A stretch of DNA of 61,561 nt from Lachnospiraceae bacterium (GTDB lineage: Bacteria > Bacillota_A > Clostridia > Lachnospirales > Lachnospiraceae). Location: contig JAGAUD010000023.1 of assembly GCA_017620975.1 (NCBI GenBank), positions 1-61,561 on the forward strand, given 5' to 3'. This document shows positions 54,081 through 61,561 of the stretch, in pieces; within the stretch, counting starts at the first letter, position 1; each line of letters starts with the position of its first letter. The notes under the pieces are model-generated. The model made no database searches. It saw nothing but the letters and a program-made list of their open reading frames with translations, and was not told the origin of the DNA. The translations under genes and the position numbers were made by a program.

Positions 54081-55079
54081 ATGAAAAAGTTAGTATGCAT
54101 TTTAATGGCGGCCTTGATGGTAGCATCGGTTGGCTGCGGTGGCGGAAAAGAAGAAATTAAACCGAACACTCCGAATGTTGGCGAGACCGCAGGAAAGGTG
54201 GAGATTCCGGAGGAAACGGAGCCTGAGACTACAGCACCTGCGTTGGAACTGACCATTGCTCCGGACGGCATGGATATTGTAGATGTTTCCAGAGATCATG
54301 TGGCTGCAGTTTGTAAAGACGGTACGGTGGTAGCTGCTGGAAAAGTTAATGAATACAATGAGTGTGATGTAGCGACTTGGACGGATGTGGTTAAAGTACG
54401 TACCGTTTATGGAGCGACATTTGGTCTGAAGAAGGACGGAACTATGCTGGTGAACGGAAAGGCACTGGATGCAAACGATGACAGACATGGTGTTTTAGAA
54501 TGGACAAATCTGGTGGATTTCGACGTGAAAGATCACAATATTGTGGGGTTGAAGTCCGATGGTACTGTGGTTGGATTTAAGAATGGAAAGACTCCTTCTG
54601 TTTATCAGGAATGGAAAGATGTGGTTCGGGTAGCGGCTTCTAAAATGGTTACTTTAGCGGTAACTGCCGATGGCAATGTTCTGTATTACGGAGATAAAGG
54701 CGGCAGTTATGATGAAGAAATGATCACTGCTTGGACGGATATTGTGGACATCGATATTTGCGCCGATGGTGTAGTCGGCCTAAAGAAGGATGGTACTGTT
54801 TTGACCGCATATAAGAAAGAAATCGATACTTCTTCTTGGCAGAATGTAATTGCAGTTGCTGCTCATGAATATCATGTGATGGCATTGTCTTCCGATGGAA
54901 CCATCTATTCTGACAATGTAGATTTGGTAGAGGGGTGGAATAATATGGTTGGAGGAGCATCCGAAGATCTGATGCATATCGGAGTACGCACGGACGGCAC
55001 CGTTATTGCAAAGTCCCTTATGGGTAACAGTGTGACGGCTGCTTGTCATTCCTGGACCAATATTGGAATTCCGGAATAA
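54081..55079 (+). CDS. RCC1-like seven-repeat lipoprotein, copy 2
   Basis: 332 residues from ATG 54081 (AAAGGAGAGG upstream), 11 bases after copy 1. The lipoprotein signal and the next dozen residues (SVGCGGGKEEIKPN) are the same as in copy 1, showing tandem duplication, while the propeller has diverged. Seven repeats are counted again, for example FGLKKDGTMLVNG, VGLKSDGTVV, VGLKKDGTVLTA, MALSSDGTIY. No catalytic motif is visible. It forms a likely operon with copy 1 and the GLUG lipoprotein downstream. Confidence 0.85.
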   Translation: MKKLVCILMAALMVASVGCGGGKEEIKPNTPNVGETAGKVEIPEETEPETTAPALELTIAPDGMDIVDVSRDHVAAVCKDGTVVAAGKVNEYNECDVATWTDVVKVRTVYGATFGLKKDGTMLVNGKALDANDDRHGVLEWTNLVDFDVKDHNIVGLKSDGTVVGFKNGKTPSVYQEWKDVVRVAASKMVTLAVTADGNVLYYGDKGGSYDEEMITAWTDIVDIDICADGVVGLKKDGTVLTAYKKEIDTSSWQNVIAVAAHEYHVMALSSDGTIYSDNVDLVEGWNNMVGGASEDLMHIGVRTDGTVIAKSLMGNSVTAACHSWTNIGIPE

Positions 55080-55094
55080 GTTAGGAGGATTAAG

Positions 55095-56564
55095 ATGAAA
55101 AAACTAGCAATGCTTTTGGTGCTGCTTTTAACTATTGCCCTGATGGCAGGCTGCGGCGGTTCTAAGAAGGAAGAAAAAGAAACAGAACCTGCGGGCAACG
55201 GCGTGCAGTATATTCTGAACCAGGTTCAGGATCAGCAGGAACAGAATCGTCTGGAAAATGAATCCAAAGAACACGTGGGTGAAGACAAGAATTTCACCAT
55301 TCAGAGTGTGGAGGATCTGATGGCATTTGCGGATTCTGTTATCGGTGGAAATATGGCAGCCAATGCTACGATGGAAGCTGACGTGGATTTGTCAGGAACC
55401 ACCTGGACAACCATTGAGGATTACAATGGTGTGTTCGATGGAAATGGTCACTCCATTTCCGGAATGACAGGCGAAGGCATGTTCCATAATCTGGAGGAGC
55501 AGGCAGTTATTAAGAATCTGACTTTGGAGAATGTAGACTTAACGGATGGCGGCGCGATCGCAGATTACAGCAATGGTCTTGTTGAGAATTGTCAGGTAAC
55601 CGGTAAGATGACCGTGACTATTAAAGAAAAGAAGCAGTACGTAGGCGGTCTGGTAGGAAAAATGCATGCAACCGAGGAAACTGGTGGGATCAAGGATTGC
55701 ACCAGCCGAGTGGACATTCATTGCGAGAATCCGGATATTATGAGCTGCTACGTGGGCGGAATCGTAGGTATCACTGTGAGCAGACCCGTTGAGAATTGTG
55801 AGAATTACGGTACCATTACCGGAAACGGTAATTATGTCGGCGGTATCGCAGGCCGCGTGGAGAAGTGGGATGCCACGATCCGTGGCTGCATGAACTATGG
55901 AGACATTACCGGCCGTTATGCAGTAGGCGGTGTAGTAGGAAATGCAAACGGTCTGATGATGGATGGCTGCGGCAATGAAGGTGCCATCGAAGGTCTTGTG
56001 AATGTAGGCGGCGTAGTAGGTGCCCTTGCAGAAAAGGACAGTATCTGGGGTTATATGTTCAACTGTTTCAATCATGGTACCGTTACCGGACAGGAACCGG
56101 TGAAGGACATGGAAATGCAGAATATCGCAGGTGTGCTTGGTTACAATTACGAAGGTCAGATCGTGAACTGCTATAATACCGGAGCGGTTACCAGTCCAGC
56201 AGGGGAAAATAAGTGGGACTATATGACCGGTGGTATTGCAGGAATGGATTATGACAACACAGACCAGTACATTTACAACTGCTACAATCTAGGTAAAGTT
56301 AGCGGTGGAAGAGTGATGGCATTGGCAACCATCGACAATTCTATGAATTGTTATGCAGTGACTGGTTATGAAAATTATGATATTTATAATGGAATCACAG
56401 CGGTAGAGGCGGCTGCATTTACCGATGGAACCGTGCTTTCCGGTCTGCAGAGTTTTGATGGACAGAACCTGGAAGAAGACATCCCGGAAATGATCGAAAA
56501 GTACAGCATTACCTTGAGCGGATGGGTACAGGGCGAGAACGGCCCTGCCTTAGACTGGGAATAA
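55095..56564 (+). CDS. GLUG-repeat lipoprotein
   Basis: 489 residues. The signal peptide ends in LMAGC (Cys20) followed by GGSKKEEKE. From about 75 the chain is a series of short beta repeats typical of GLUG-containing parallel beta-helix surface proteins: YNGVFDGNGHSISGMTG, then units such as YVGGLVGKM, YVGGIVGI, YVGGIAGRVE, YAVGGVVGNANG and NVGGVVGAL, alternating with N/C-rich turns (ENCENYGTITGNG, NCYNTGAV). Such proteins act in adhesion or surface display; the ligand is unknown. It lies 15 bases after RCC1 copy 2, with TTAGGAGG upstream. Confidence 0.85.
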   Translation: MKKLAMLLVLLLTIALMAGCGGSKKEEKETEPAGNGVQYILNQVQDQQEQNRLENESKEHVGEDKNFTIQSVEDLMAFADSVIGGNMAANATMEADVDLSGTTWTTIEDYNGVFDGNGHSISGMTGEGMFHNLEEQAVIKNLTLENVDLTDGGAIADYSNGLVENCQVTGKMTVTIKEKKQYVGGLVGKMHATEETGGIKDCTSRVDIHCENPDIMSCYVGGIVGITVSRPVENCENYGTITGNGNYVGGIAGRVEKWDATIRGCMNYGDITGRYAVGGVVGNANGLMMDGCGNEGAIEGLVNVGGVVGALAEKDSIWGYMFNCFNHGTVTGQEPVKDMEMQNIAGVLGYNYEGQIVNCYNTGAVTSPAGENKWDYMTGGIAGMDYDNTDQYIYNCYNLGKVSGGRVMALATIDNSMNCYAVTGYENYDIYNGITAVEAAAFTDGTVLSGLQSFDGQNLEEDIPEMIEKYSITLSGWVQGENGPALDWE

Positions 56565-56571
56565 GGAGTTT

Positions 56572-56639
56572 AAGCCGGCGGATTCCGCCGGCTTGTTCCG
56601 CTTTTGGTTATTTCCGGAGCGGTTGATCCGGAAATAACC
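56572..56639 (+). terminator. Two hairpins after the GLUG lipoprotein gene
   Basis: AAGCCGGCGG-ATT-CCGCCGGCTT (56572-56594) is a perfect 10-base-pair stem with a short T run after it, and GGTTATTTCCGG (56606-56617) pairs perfectly with CCGGAAATAACC (56628-56639). The second hairpin overlaps a short protein-like frame (to TAA 56703-56705) reading DPEITFQIEEGEFALEKDFE, probably a gene relic. Confidence 0.5.
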
Positions 56640-56717
56640 TTCCAGATAGAAGAAGGGGAATTTGCGTTGGAGAAAGATTTCGAGATTCCCGTAACGATTG
56701 AATAAAAGGAAAGAAAC

Positions 56718-56861
56718 ATGAAAAAGAGAGTATTAAGTATCCTTATGGTGCTGGCACTGCTTTTGATAGCGGTTCCGATGCCATGGGAAGTGTTTGCAGC
56801 AGGAAATACCAGTGATTTCTTGTTAGATGTAGAGCAGGTGAAGGAAGTTCCTGCAGAGTAA
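56718..56861 (+). pseudogene. Signal-peptide segment of the large surface protein, ended by an in-frame TAA
   Basis: From ATG 56718 (AAAAGGAAAG just upstream) the frame encodes a classical signal peptide, MKKRVLSILMVLALLLIAVP with a cleavage site after VFAA, then about 20 mature residues. Codon 48 is TAA (56859-56861). After the stop the same frame continues as TGIYNENDLKAIEKNPSGKY and the 911-residue coding region. The stop is thus the only break between secretion signal and body. One C-to-T change in CAA, or a sequencing error, would explain it. Confidence 0.85.
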
Positions 56862-56924
56862 ACCGGAATTTACAATGAGAATGACCTGAAGGCCATTGAA
56901 AAGAATCCTTCCGGCAAGTACATT

Positions 56925-59660
56925 TTGATGAATGACATCACACTGAATGGTGCATTTACCCCTCTTTGCAGCGGCGGTTTTACCGGTGTACTGGAGGGAA
57001 ATGGATATACTATCTCAGGCCTTAGCATTTCTGCAATGGTGCTTCAGGGAAAGGAATATGCCATTGGTTTGTTTGCTAAACTGGAAGGTGAGATTTGTAA
57101 CCTGAAGGTGGCAGGACAGATTGATATTCAGATGGGGCCGAAAGACTGGCTTTCCAAAGGATCTTGCTTTGTGGGCGGCTTTGCCGGAGTGGCAGAAAAG
57201 GGCGCCATGCTTGAGAACTGTGTGGCTGACGTCGATATCAATGTGGAGCAGGAGATCGTAGGCGTCTTCGAATTTGAAGGTTTTGCCGGATTTATCGGCG
57301 CTCACTTAGCAGGCGGCGGATATCCCAGCCGTATCGATTTTTGCCGCAACCTGGGAGATATTAAGGGAAATGCCAACACCGCAGGTATCATTTATGAGTA
57401 CAGTGCAGGTGGAACCATCCTGAGCATTACCTATTGTGTCAACGAAGGGGAGATCCTGGGAAATTATGATGTAGGCGGCATCATGGGAAGAAATCATGGA
57501 GAAGGTTACATCATTGGCTGTGTGAATAAGGGAATGGTATCTGCAGGTTATAACGTAGCAGGTATTACTGCTTACAATTGCCCTTATATGGAACTGAGAG
57601 ACTGCCTGAATATGGGACTGATCGCTGCAAACGGAAATAGAGGAAGCGCGGTAGGTATTACGGATGTTAATGATTTCCGCAGAGTGGAACGATGCATAAA
57701 CGTGGGAGAGCTCCGTTCCGGTGGCCAAGGTGCTATTGCCAGTGTGAATACCGGTGGAATCTATGATTGTTATTATCTGACCGGAACTTTATTCGATAAT
57801 GAAGGCGGCCGTTATCCTGCGACTTGTACAGACACTACAGGTCTTTTAACCGAAGTGCAGATGGCGGATCAGTCCAGTTTTGTGAACTTTGATTTTGAAT
57901 CCATGTGGACGATGGACAACAACTTAAGACACCCTTATCCGACTGCACTGATGAAGGACGATCAGTTAAAGAACCTGTATAAGTTCCAGTACATCGCAGA
58001 CCACAATGATGCCGTTGACAGTTCTATGCAGTATTTGGAGATCATGACCGGAAGCGGCCAGGGAAGTATGGCGGGTATGATCAGTGAACTTTACAGCAAC
58101 GATAAGATTCTGGCAATCGGCAATCAGGTATGGGAAGGCATGAATGAATTTTCCGATCTGTTAAGCTGGGAAGTTGAAATTGGCAATGACTACGACTGGG
58201 TATTGGCGGACTTAATGTCTCGCATGGTATCGGTAGATGCCTACGAGTCTATGTTAAATGACGAGATGTTGGCGGCACTTTCCGACGTGATCACAGGACT
58301 TAGCAGTGCCGTGGATTTGGCAGATGTTGAAGTAAAGGCAGAGCTGGAAGGTTTGCTTAAGCAGGCTTCTCAGATCAAGGATGTGTACAGCGATGAGTAC
58401 AATGATCTGTTGAACCAGACAAAGAAGGTTATGGATACCAGAGGAGTGACTTTGGATCATATGTCTGATTTCCTGGGAACCGCAGATAGTATTCTCAGTA
58501 TCGCGTCTGCAACCATTGATGGATGTAACGATTTGGGTGATGTGATCGAGTACTACATTCTTTGTACTGCTTATGCAGAGACCAATCGTTCTTATGCGCA
58601 GGCATTGAGAGATTCCGCAGTAAAGTGCAAGGATTTTGACCATCCCCTTCTGTCTGCGGCATATTCTGAGGCGGTAGAGCGTTTTGCAAAGCATATGGAA
58701 GATGCGGCTCAGAACAATTACAATGCCCTGTTTTTGGCTACTTTAAAGGAAAGCGGAGAGATGGGAATCGGCATTGGCGGCGCAGTTAGTGAGGTGTATG
58801 TGGATCTTTGCACCAATCTTTATGTAATTGCGGCAAAGGCAGGATTCAAATTGGGTATCACGTTGAGTAACGCGGTAACATCCATGGATGACGTTTCTTT
58901 CTATGCCAAGATGTTCCAGATGGCAGGATTTGCGGCAGAAGGTATGCATGATGTTGTCATCGAACGTCAGGTAGCATTTGAACAGAATGCTTCTTATGAG
59001 AATGCGGAGGCGCTGAGCTCCGCGGTTGAGATGTATCTGACGATTCAGATTCTGGCGTGTGATTACGCGATCGGTTATCATGAAGCTATCGTATCTGCTG
59101 CTTTAAGTGATATGTTTGGCGGCATCGAAGATGAGCTGGCGGCAATCATCATTTTACAGGATGAGAGAAATATGCTGTATCAGTTCAAAGAGCAGGGAAC
59201 CGATCTGTATATCGGTTTAGATGGAACCATCGGTGGTTTTGTATCTGCATGTCCCGTTACTGTTTTGATTGAGACAAGAGAAGGCGAAGAGATTGCCCGC
59301 GTAGAAACCGGAAAGGTATCCTTGGGAGAGGGGATTTTTTCTCATTTTGACATTATGGGAACCGAAGGAGAGAAAAAGACCGGTTTCTTTGACCCGGATC
59401 AGCATAATCTGAAGATTTTGGGAACCGGAAAAGGCACCATGGATCTGGTGATCTATTACGGAAAAGATGGAGAATTGACAAATACGTTCCCGTTCCAGGA
59501 TGTGGCAGTGGAGAAGAATAAAACATTCTCTTGGAACGGAGAATCTCTGATTGCGGAAAAGAGCGGCAGCGGTGCAGGATTGATTATCACAGGTGTGGCA
59601 GTTGTTGCTGCAGCAGGCCTGGGATTTGTATTCCTCCAGAGAAAAAAGAAAACCAAATAA
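56925..59660 (+). CDS. Large GLUG-repeat, C-terminally anchored surface protein (body downstream of the stop)
   Basis: 911 codons open from ATG 56925, in the same frame as the upstream signal peptide; the intact gene would start at 56718 and encode about 980 residues. No ribosome site precedes 56925, and without the upstream part the protein would not be secreted. Residues 1-330 are GLUG-like beta repeats (YDVGGIMGRNHGEGYIIGC, YNVAGITAYN). About 340-760 is mostly helical, 770-870 is beta-rich, and the end is one membrane segment (GLIITGVAVVAAAGLGFVFL) followed by QRKKKTK, a cell-surface anchor without an LPXTG motif. Probably inactive unless the stop is read through. Confidence 0.75.
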   Translation: MMNDITLNGAFTPLCSGGFTGVLEGNGYTISGLSISAMVLQGKEYAIGLFAKLEGEICNLKVAGQIDIQMGPKDWLSKGSCFVGGFAGVAEKGAMLENCVADVDINVEQEIVGVFEFEGFAGFIGAHLAGGGYPSRIDFCRNLGDIKGNANTAGIIYEYSAGGTILSITYCVNEGEILGNYDVGGIMGRNHGEGYIIGCVNKGMVSAGYNVAGITAYNCPYMELRDCLNMGLIAANGNRGSAVGITDVNDFRRVERCINVGELRSGGQGAIASVNTGGIYDCYYLTGTLFDNEGGRYPATCTDTTGLLTEVQMADQSSFVNFDFESMWTMDNNLRHPYPTALMKDDQLKNLYKFQYIADHNDAVDSSMQYLEIMTGSGQGSMAGMISELYSNDKILAIGNQVWEGMNEFSDLLSWEVEIGNDYDWVLADLMSRMVSVDAYESMLNDEMLAALSDVITGLSSAVDLADVEVKAELEGLLKQASQIKDVYSDEYNDLLNQTKKVMDTRGVTLDHMSDFLGTADSILSIASATIDGCNDLGDVIEYYILCTAYAETNRSYAQALRDSAVKCKDFDHPLLSAAYSEAVERFAKHMEDAAQNNYNALFLATLKESGEMGIGIGGAVSEVYVDLCTNLYVIAAKAGFKLGITLSNAVTSMDDVSFYAKMFQMAGFAAEGMHDVVIERQVAFEQNASYENAEALSSAVEMYLTIQILACDYAIGYHEAIVSAALSDMFGGIEDELAAIIILQDERNMLYQFKEQGTDLYIGLDGTIGGFVSACPVTVLIETREGEEIARVETGKVSLGEGIFSHFDIMGTEGEKKTGFFDPDQHNLKILGTGKGTMDLVIYYGKDGELTNTFPFQDVAVEKNKTFSWNGESLIAEKSGSGAGLIITGVAVVAAAGLGFVFLQRKKKTK

Positions 59661-59673
59661 CCATATAGACAGG

Positions 59674-59718
59674 CGGGCTATCATCAAAGGAAATATTTAG
59701 ATGATGGCCCTAATTTTT
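59674..59718 (+). terminator. Terminator after the large surface protein gene
   Basis: GGGCTATCATC pairs with GATGATGGCCC (one G-T pair) and is followed by TAATTTTT. The rest of the gap to 60026 holds only a 35-codon protein-like scrap (59714-59821) and AT-rich sequence. Confidence 0.7.
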
Positions 59719-60026
59719 GGAATCCGTGGAAGGCGTGAAAGGCGGCAAACTCCTGCAGACATTTTTGTGGAGGGAGCATAACCTGATGCTGGCATACCTG
59801 TTCGAGAGCAAGAATTATTGACATAATATTCCAGTTGTGTTAAAGTAATGCTAGTTCACGTGAATCAATCTAATATCTGTTTTTCGAAATGGGCACTTGT
59901 CGTCCGATTTCCCCAGACAGAGAAACTAAAGAGAACCTTTTTGTATCGTTACAGCAGTAGCACAAAAAGCAATTATTTTTTTGTTGCCATTTTTCGGATA
60001 ATAGTATACAATAAAAGGAGAAATGA

Positions 60027-60893
60027 ATGAAGACACTACAGGAACTGACATTAACAAGCAAGTTTTTGTTCGATCAGACAATGGACATTCCCAAAGCTCA
60101 TGAAGCTGCTTTGCAGATTATTCTGCAAGATGATTTGATCAAACTGTTAAACCCTTCTCAAACAGAGAAAGAAATCCGCACCATGCCATGGCTGCGTTCT
60201 ATCAGGCTGGATGTATATGCCATGGATCAGGACAACACTTTGTACAATACGGAGATGCAGGCTGAGAGGAAAGGTGACCTGATTAAGAGAAGCCGCTACT
60301 ATCAGGGACTGATCGATTCATCCCTTCTGGAGCCGGGGACTGTTAATTTTAACAAACTGAATAATACGTGCATTATCATGATTACGCCCTTCGATTTGTT
60401 TGGCAAAGGAAAATATCAGTATACTTTCCGAAGTTATTGTGAGGAAAATAAGGAGTTGGAGCTTGGTGATGGGGCGGTGCGTATCTTTCTTAATACAAGA
60501 GGAACCAACGATAAGGAAGTGAGTAAGGAACTGGTAGATTTCCTGCATTATATTGAGAAGACTGATGATGAATCGGCTGAGGCTGCAAATAGTGAAAGAA
60601 TACGGTTAATCCATGAATGTGTACGTAAGATTAAATCCAGTGAGGAGATGGGAGTGAAGTATATGCAGTCGTGGGAAGAGAAGGTTTATGAAAGAGAAGA
60701 AGGAATAGCCATTGGAAAGGCTATTGGAAAGGCGGAAGATATTCTGGAAGTTTTGCAAGAGTTGGGGGAGGTTCCCGACGAATTGAAAGATCGCATTTTG
60801 GCACAGCAGGATATAGTGGTACTTAAGGACTGGTTGAAAGCTGCGATAAAAGTAAGTAGTATAGATGAGTTTCAGAAGATGATATTTGGGTAA
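60027..60893 (+). CDS. Rpn-family recombination-promoting nuclease / PD-(D/E)XK transposase-like protein
   Basis: 288 residues. It starts LTLTSKFLFDQTMDIPKAHEAALQIIL, then has the nuclease core SIRLDVYAMDQDNTLYNTEMQ (D...E-x-Q), RSRYYQGLIDSSLLEPG, and IIMITPFDLFGKGKYQYTF: the Rpn/PD-(D/E)XK transposase-like family, which is abundant in Clostridia. RpnA in E. coli is a DNA endonuclease that promotes recombination. The C-terminal quarter is helical with GIAIGKAIGKAEDILEVL, a repeat common in this family. AAAAGGAG lies before the ATG; a terminator is at 60949-60988. Confidence 0.88.
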   Translation: MKTLQELTLTSKFLFDQTMDIPKAHEAALQIILQDDLIKLLNPSQTEKEIRTMPWLRSIRLDVYAMDQDNTLYNTEMQAERKGDLIKRSRYYQGLIDSSLLEPGTVNFNKLNNTCIIMITPFDLFGKGKYQYTFRSYCEENKELELGDGAVRIFLNTRGTNDKEVSKELVDFLHYIEKTDDESAEAANSERIRLIHECVRKIKSSEEMGVKYMQSWEEKVYEREEGIAIGKAIGKAEDILEVLQELGEVPDELKDRILAQQDIVVLKDWLKAAIKVSSIDEFQKMIFG

Positions 60894-60948
60894 TGAGAAA
60901 AGCATTGTGAGACTCGAGTGACGATAAAATTACTGAATAGAACACAAT

Positions 60949-60988
60949 AAAAAAGATGGCTGCCGTTATAACGATGGTCATCTTTTTT
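60949..60988. terminator. Bidirectional terminator after the Rpn gene
   Basis: AAAAAAGATG (60949-60958) pairs with CATCTTTTTT (60979-60988), with inner pairs between GCTGCCGTT and AACGATGGT. Confidence 0.85.
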
Positions 60989-61077
60989 ATTGGGAAGTCA
61001 AGAATAGTTGAAAAATCAGACAAAAGTAATGAGAAATAAAAGAAATAAAAATATTTAATAAATATTTGAGAAATGCA

Positions 61078-61105
61078 TTGACAAATTTGTACTTTATGGT
61101 ATAAT
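61078..61105 (+). promoter_or_regulatory. Near-perfect promoter of the candidate noncoding RNA
   Basis: Consensus TTGACA (61078-61083), 16-base spacer, consensus TATAAT (61100-61105), plus an extended TGG before the -10. It is the best promoter match in the window. Confidence 0.88.
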
Positions 61106-61111
61106 AAAATC

Positions 61112-61515
61112 AACAAAACAAAACAAGATCTAAACAAAAAACATTCACTAAGAAAAAGTGAAAATATCAAAGAAAGCGAGGTACGGTTCGCCTAAATACT
61201 TAATTTAAAACCAAATCCCGGAATCAAATTATAAGATATCAGAATTCAGAAGATATGAAAAGATGACAGGTGGGTGCTGGAAGTCTTAAAAAGGTGATAA
61301 AAGTACTAAGTAAGGCTACCAATTCTCAGATTCCATCCAGAAAAGGAAGAACTACTTAATATGGGTTACCTTTAAAGTATAAGAAGAATTCAAAATATCA
61401 AGTAAAGAGGTTCAGGCAATATTCTTCTAGAAGAAAGAAAGTGAGGAACAGACCATTGAATAAGGAAGTCTGAAAGAGCGTATCGAAAGAAATATCAGTC
61501 GATACGCTCTTTATC
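61112..61515 (+). ncRNA. Candidate large structured noncoding RNA (about 400 nt)
   Basis: No frame longer than a few codons follows the strong promoter on the plus strand. Paired segments are nested: GATAT/GAATTC (61235-61247) with GAATTC/ATATC (61386-61399), inside it AGGTGG (61268-61273) with TTACCT (61366-61371); also CAGAC/GTCTG (61449/61468) and GCGA/TCGC near 61176. The unit ends with the hairpin at 61473-61512. It is purine-rich. I see no 6S, tmRNA, RNase P or SRP signature. It could be a known large class such as ROOL or OLE; I cannot tell. Confidence 0.55.
61473..61515 (+). terminator. Terminator hairpin of the candidate RNA
   Basis: AAAGAGCGTATCG (61473-61485) pairs perfectly over 13 bases with CGATACGCTCTTT (61500-61512), followed by ATCATT. 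Confidence 0.75.
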
Positions 61516-61561
61516 ATTGCACAGAATTGAAATCTCTGTTATCATGTATCATATAGTGAAA

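Noticed and set aside
59560..59660. LPXTG-type cell-wall sorting signal at the end of the large surface protein.
   Set aside because: The hydrophobic segment and basic tail are present, but no LPXTG or NPQTN-like motif precedes them.
59714..59821. A 35-codon protein-like frame ending in LMLAYLFESKNY.
   Set aside because: Too short, no start or family match; perhaps a transposase or gene scrap, but not supportable.
59848..60030. A 60-codon frame upstream of the Rpn gene.
   Set aside because: It has no ribosome site, is low in typical coding composition and overlaps the Rpn start region.

Overview
The window looks like chromosome of a spore-forming, low-to-mid G+C Clostridia, most likely a gut Lachnospiraceae. 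The evidence is strong AGGAGG-type ribosome sites, A/C-type housekeeping promoters, spore genes (spoVAD, spoVAE, a GerMN lipoprotein), a family-36 alpha-galactosidase, and several small families common in Lachnospiraceae. No tRNA, rRNA, CRISPR array or complete insertion sequence was seen.

Layout. 0-10.7 kb: tail of an SGNH hydrolase, glycerophosphodiesterase, trpS, an SH3b membrane protein, then spoVAD and spoVAE separated by ridA, aroK and an EamA transporter, an LtaS-like sulfatase and a DegV protein. 10.8-21.5 kb: class B sortase; leftward argG-DUF1294; a MotA/MotB-like (ZorAB-like) proton-channel pair; and an arginine operon (GNAT-argJ-argB-argD-lipoprotein). argG and the arginine operon share clusters of ArgR-like half-sites. 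21.5-33 kb: DUF606 transporter, a heterodimeric ABC exporter, comEA, a two-component system with a GerMN lipoprotein, comEC and holA. 33-36.2 kb: a PocR/AraC regulator divergent from a GH36 alpha-galactosidase.

36.2-41 kb is a worn accessory strip: palindrome mosaics, a DUF4143 ATPase remnant, an AAA-ATPase/PD-(D/E)XK gene, a group II intron 5' remnant, an XRE regulator, a short inverted-repeat element, and a promoter-driven array of hairpins ahead of a DUF1653 gene. 41-52.7 kb: an SfsA-MutY fusion, a glycosyltransferase, PAP2 and lipid kinase genes, glyA, a HAD hydrolase, and an ACT-hom-(mutase-like homoserine kinase candidate)-lysC operon. 53-59.7 kb: a surface module of two tandem seven-repeat RCC1-like lipoproteins, a GLUG-repeat lipoprotein and a large anchored protein whose signal-peptide exon is cut off by an in-frame TAA. 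60-61.6 kb: an Rpn-family nuclease and then about 400 nt with no gene, bounded by a near-consensus promoter and a terminator hairpin: a candidate large structured noncoding RNA.

The most unusual items are the candidate RNA at 61.1-61.5 kb, the hairpin array at 39.9-40.3 kb, the SfsA-MutY fusion, the ZorAB-like motor without a flagellum or known Zorya effectors, and the nonsense codon in the large surface protein. All function calls rest on motif recognition by eye; no database search was run.
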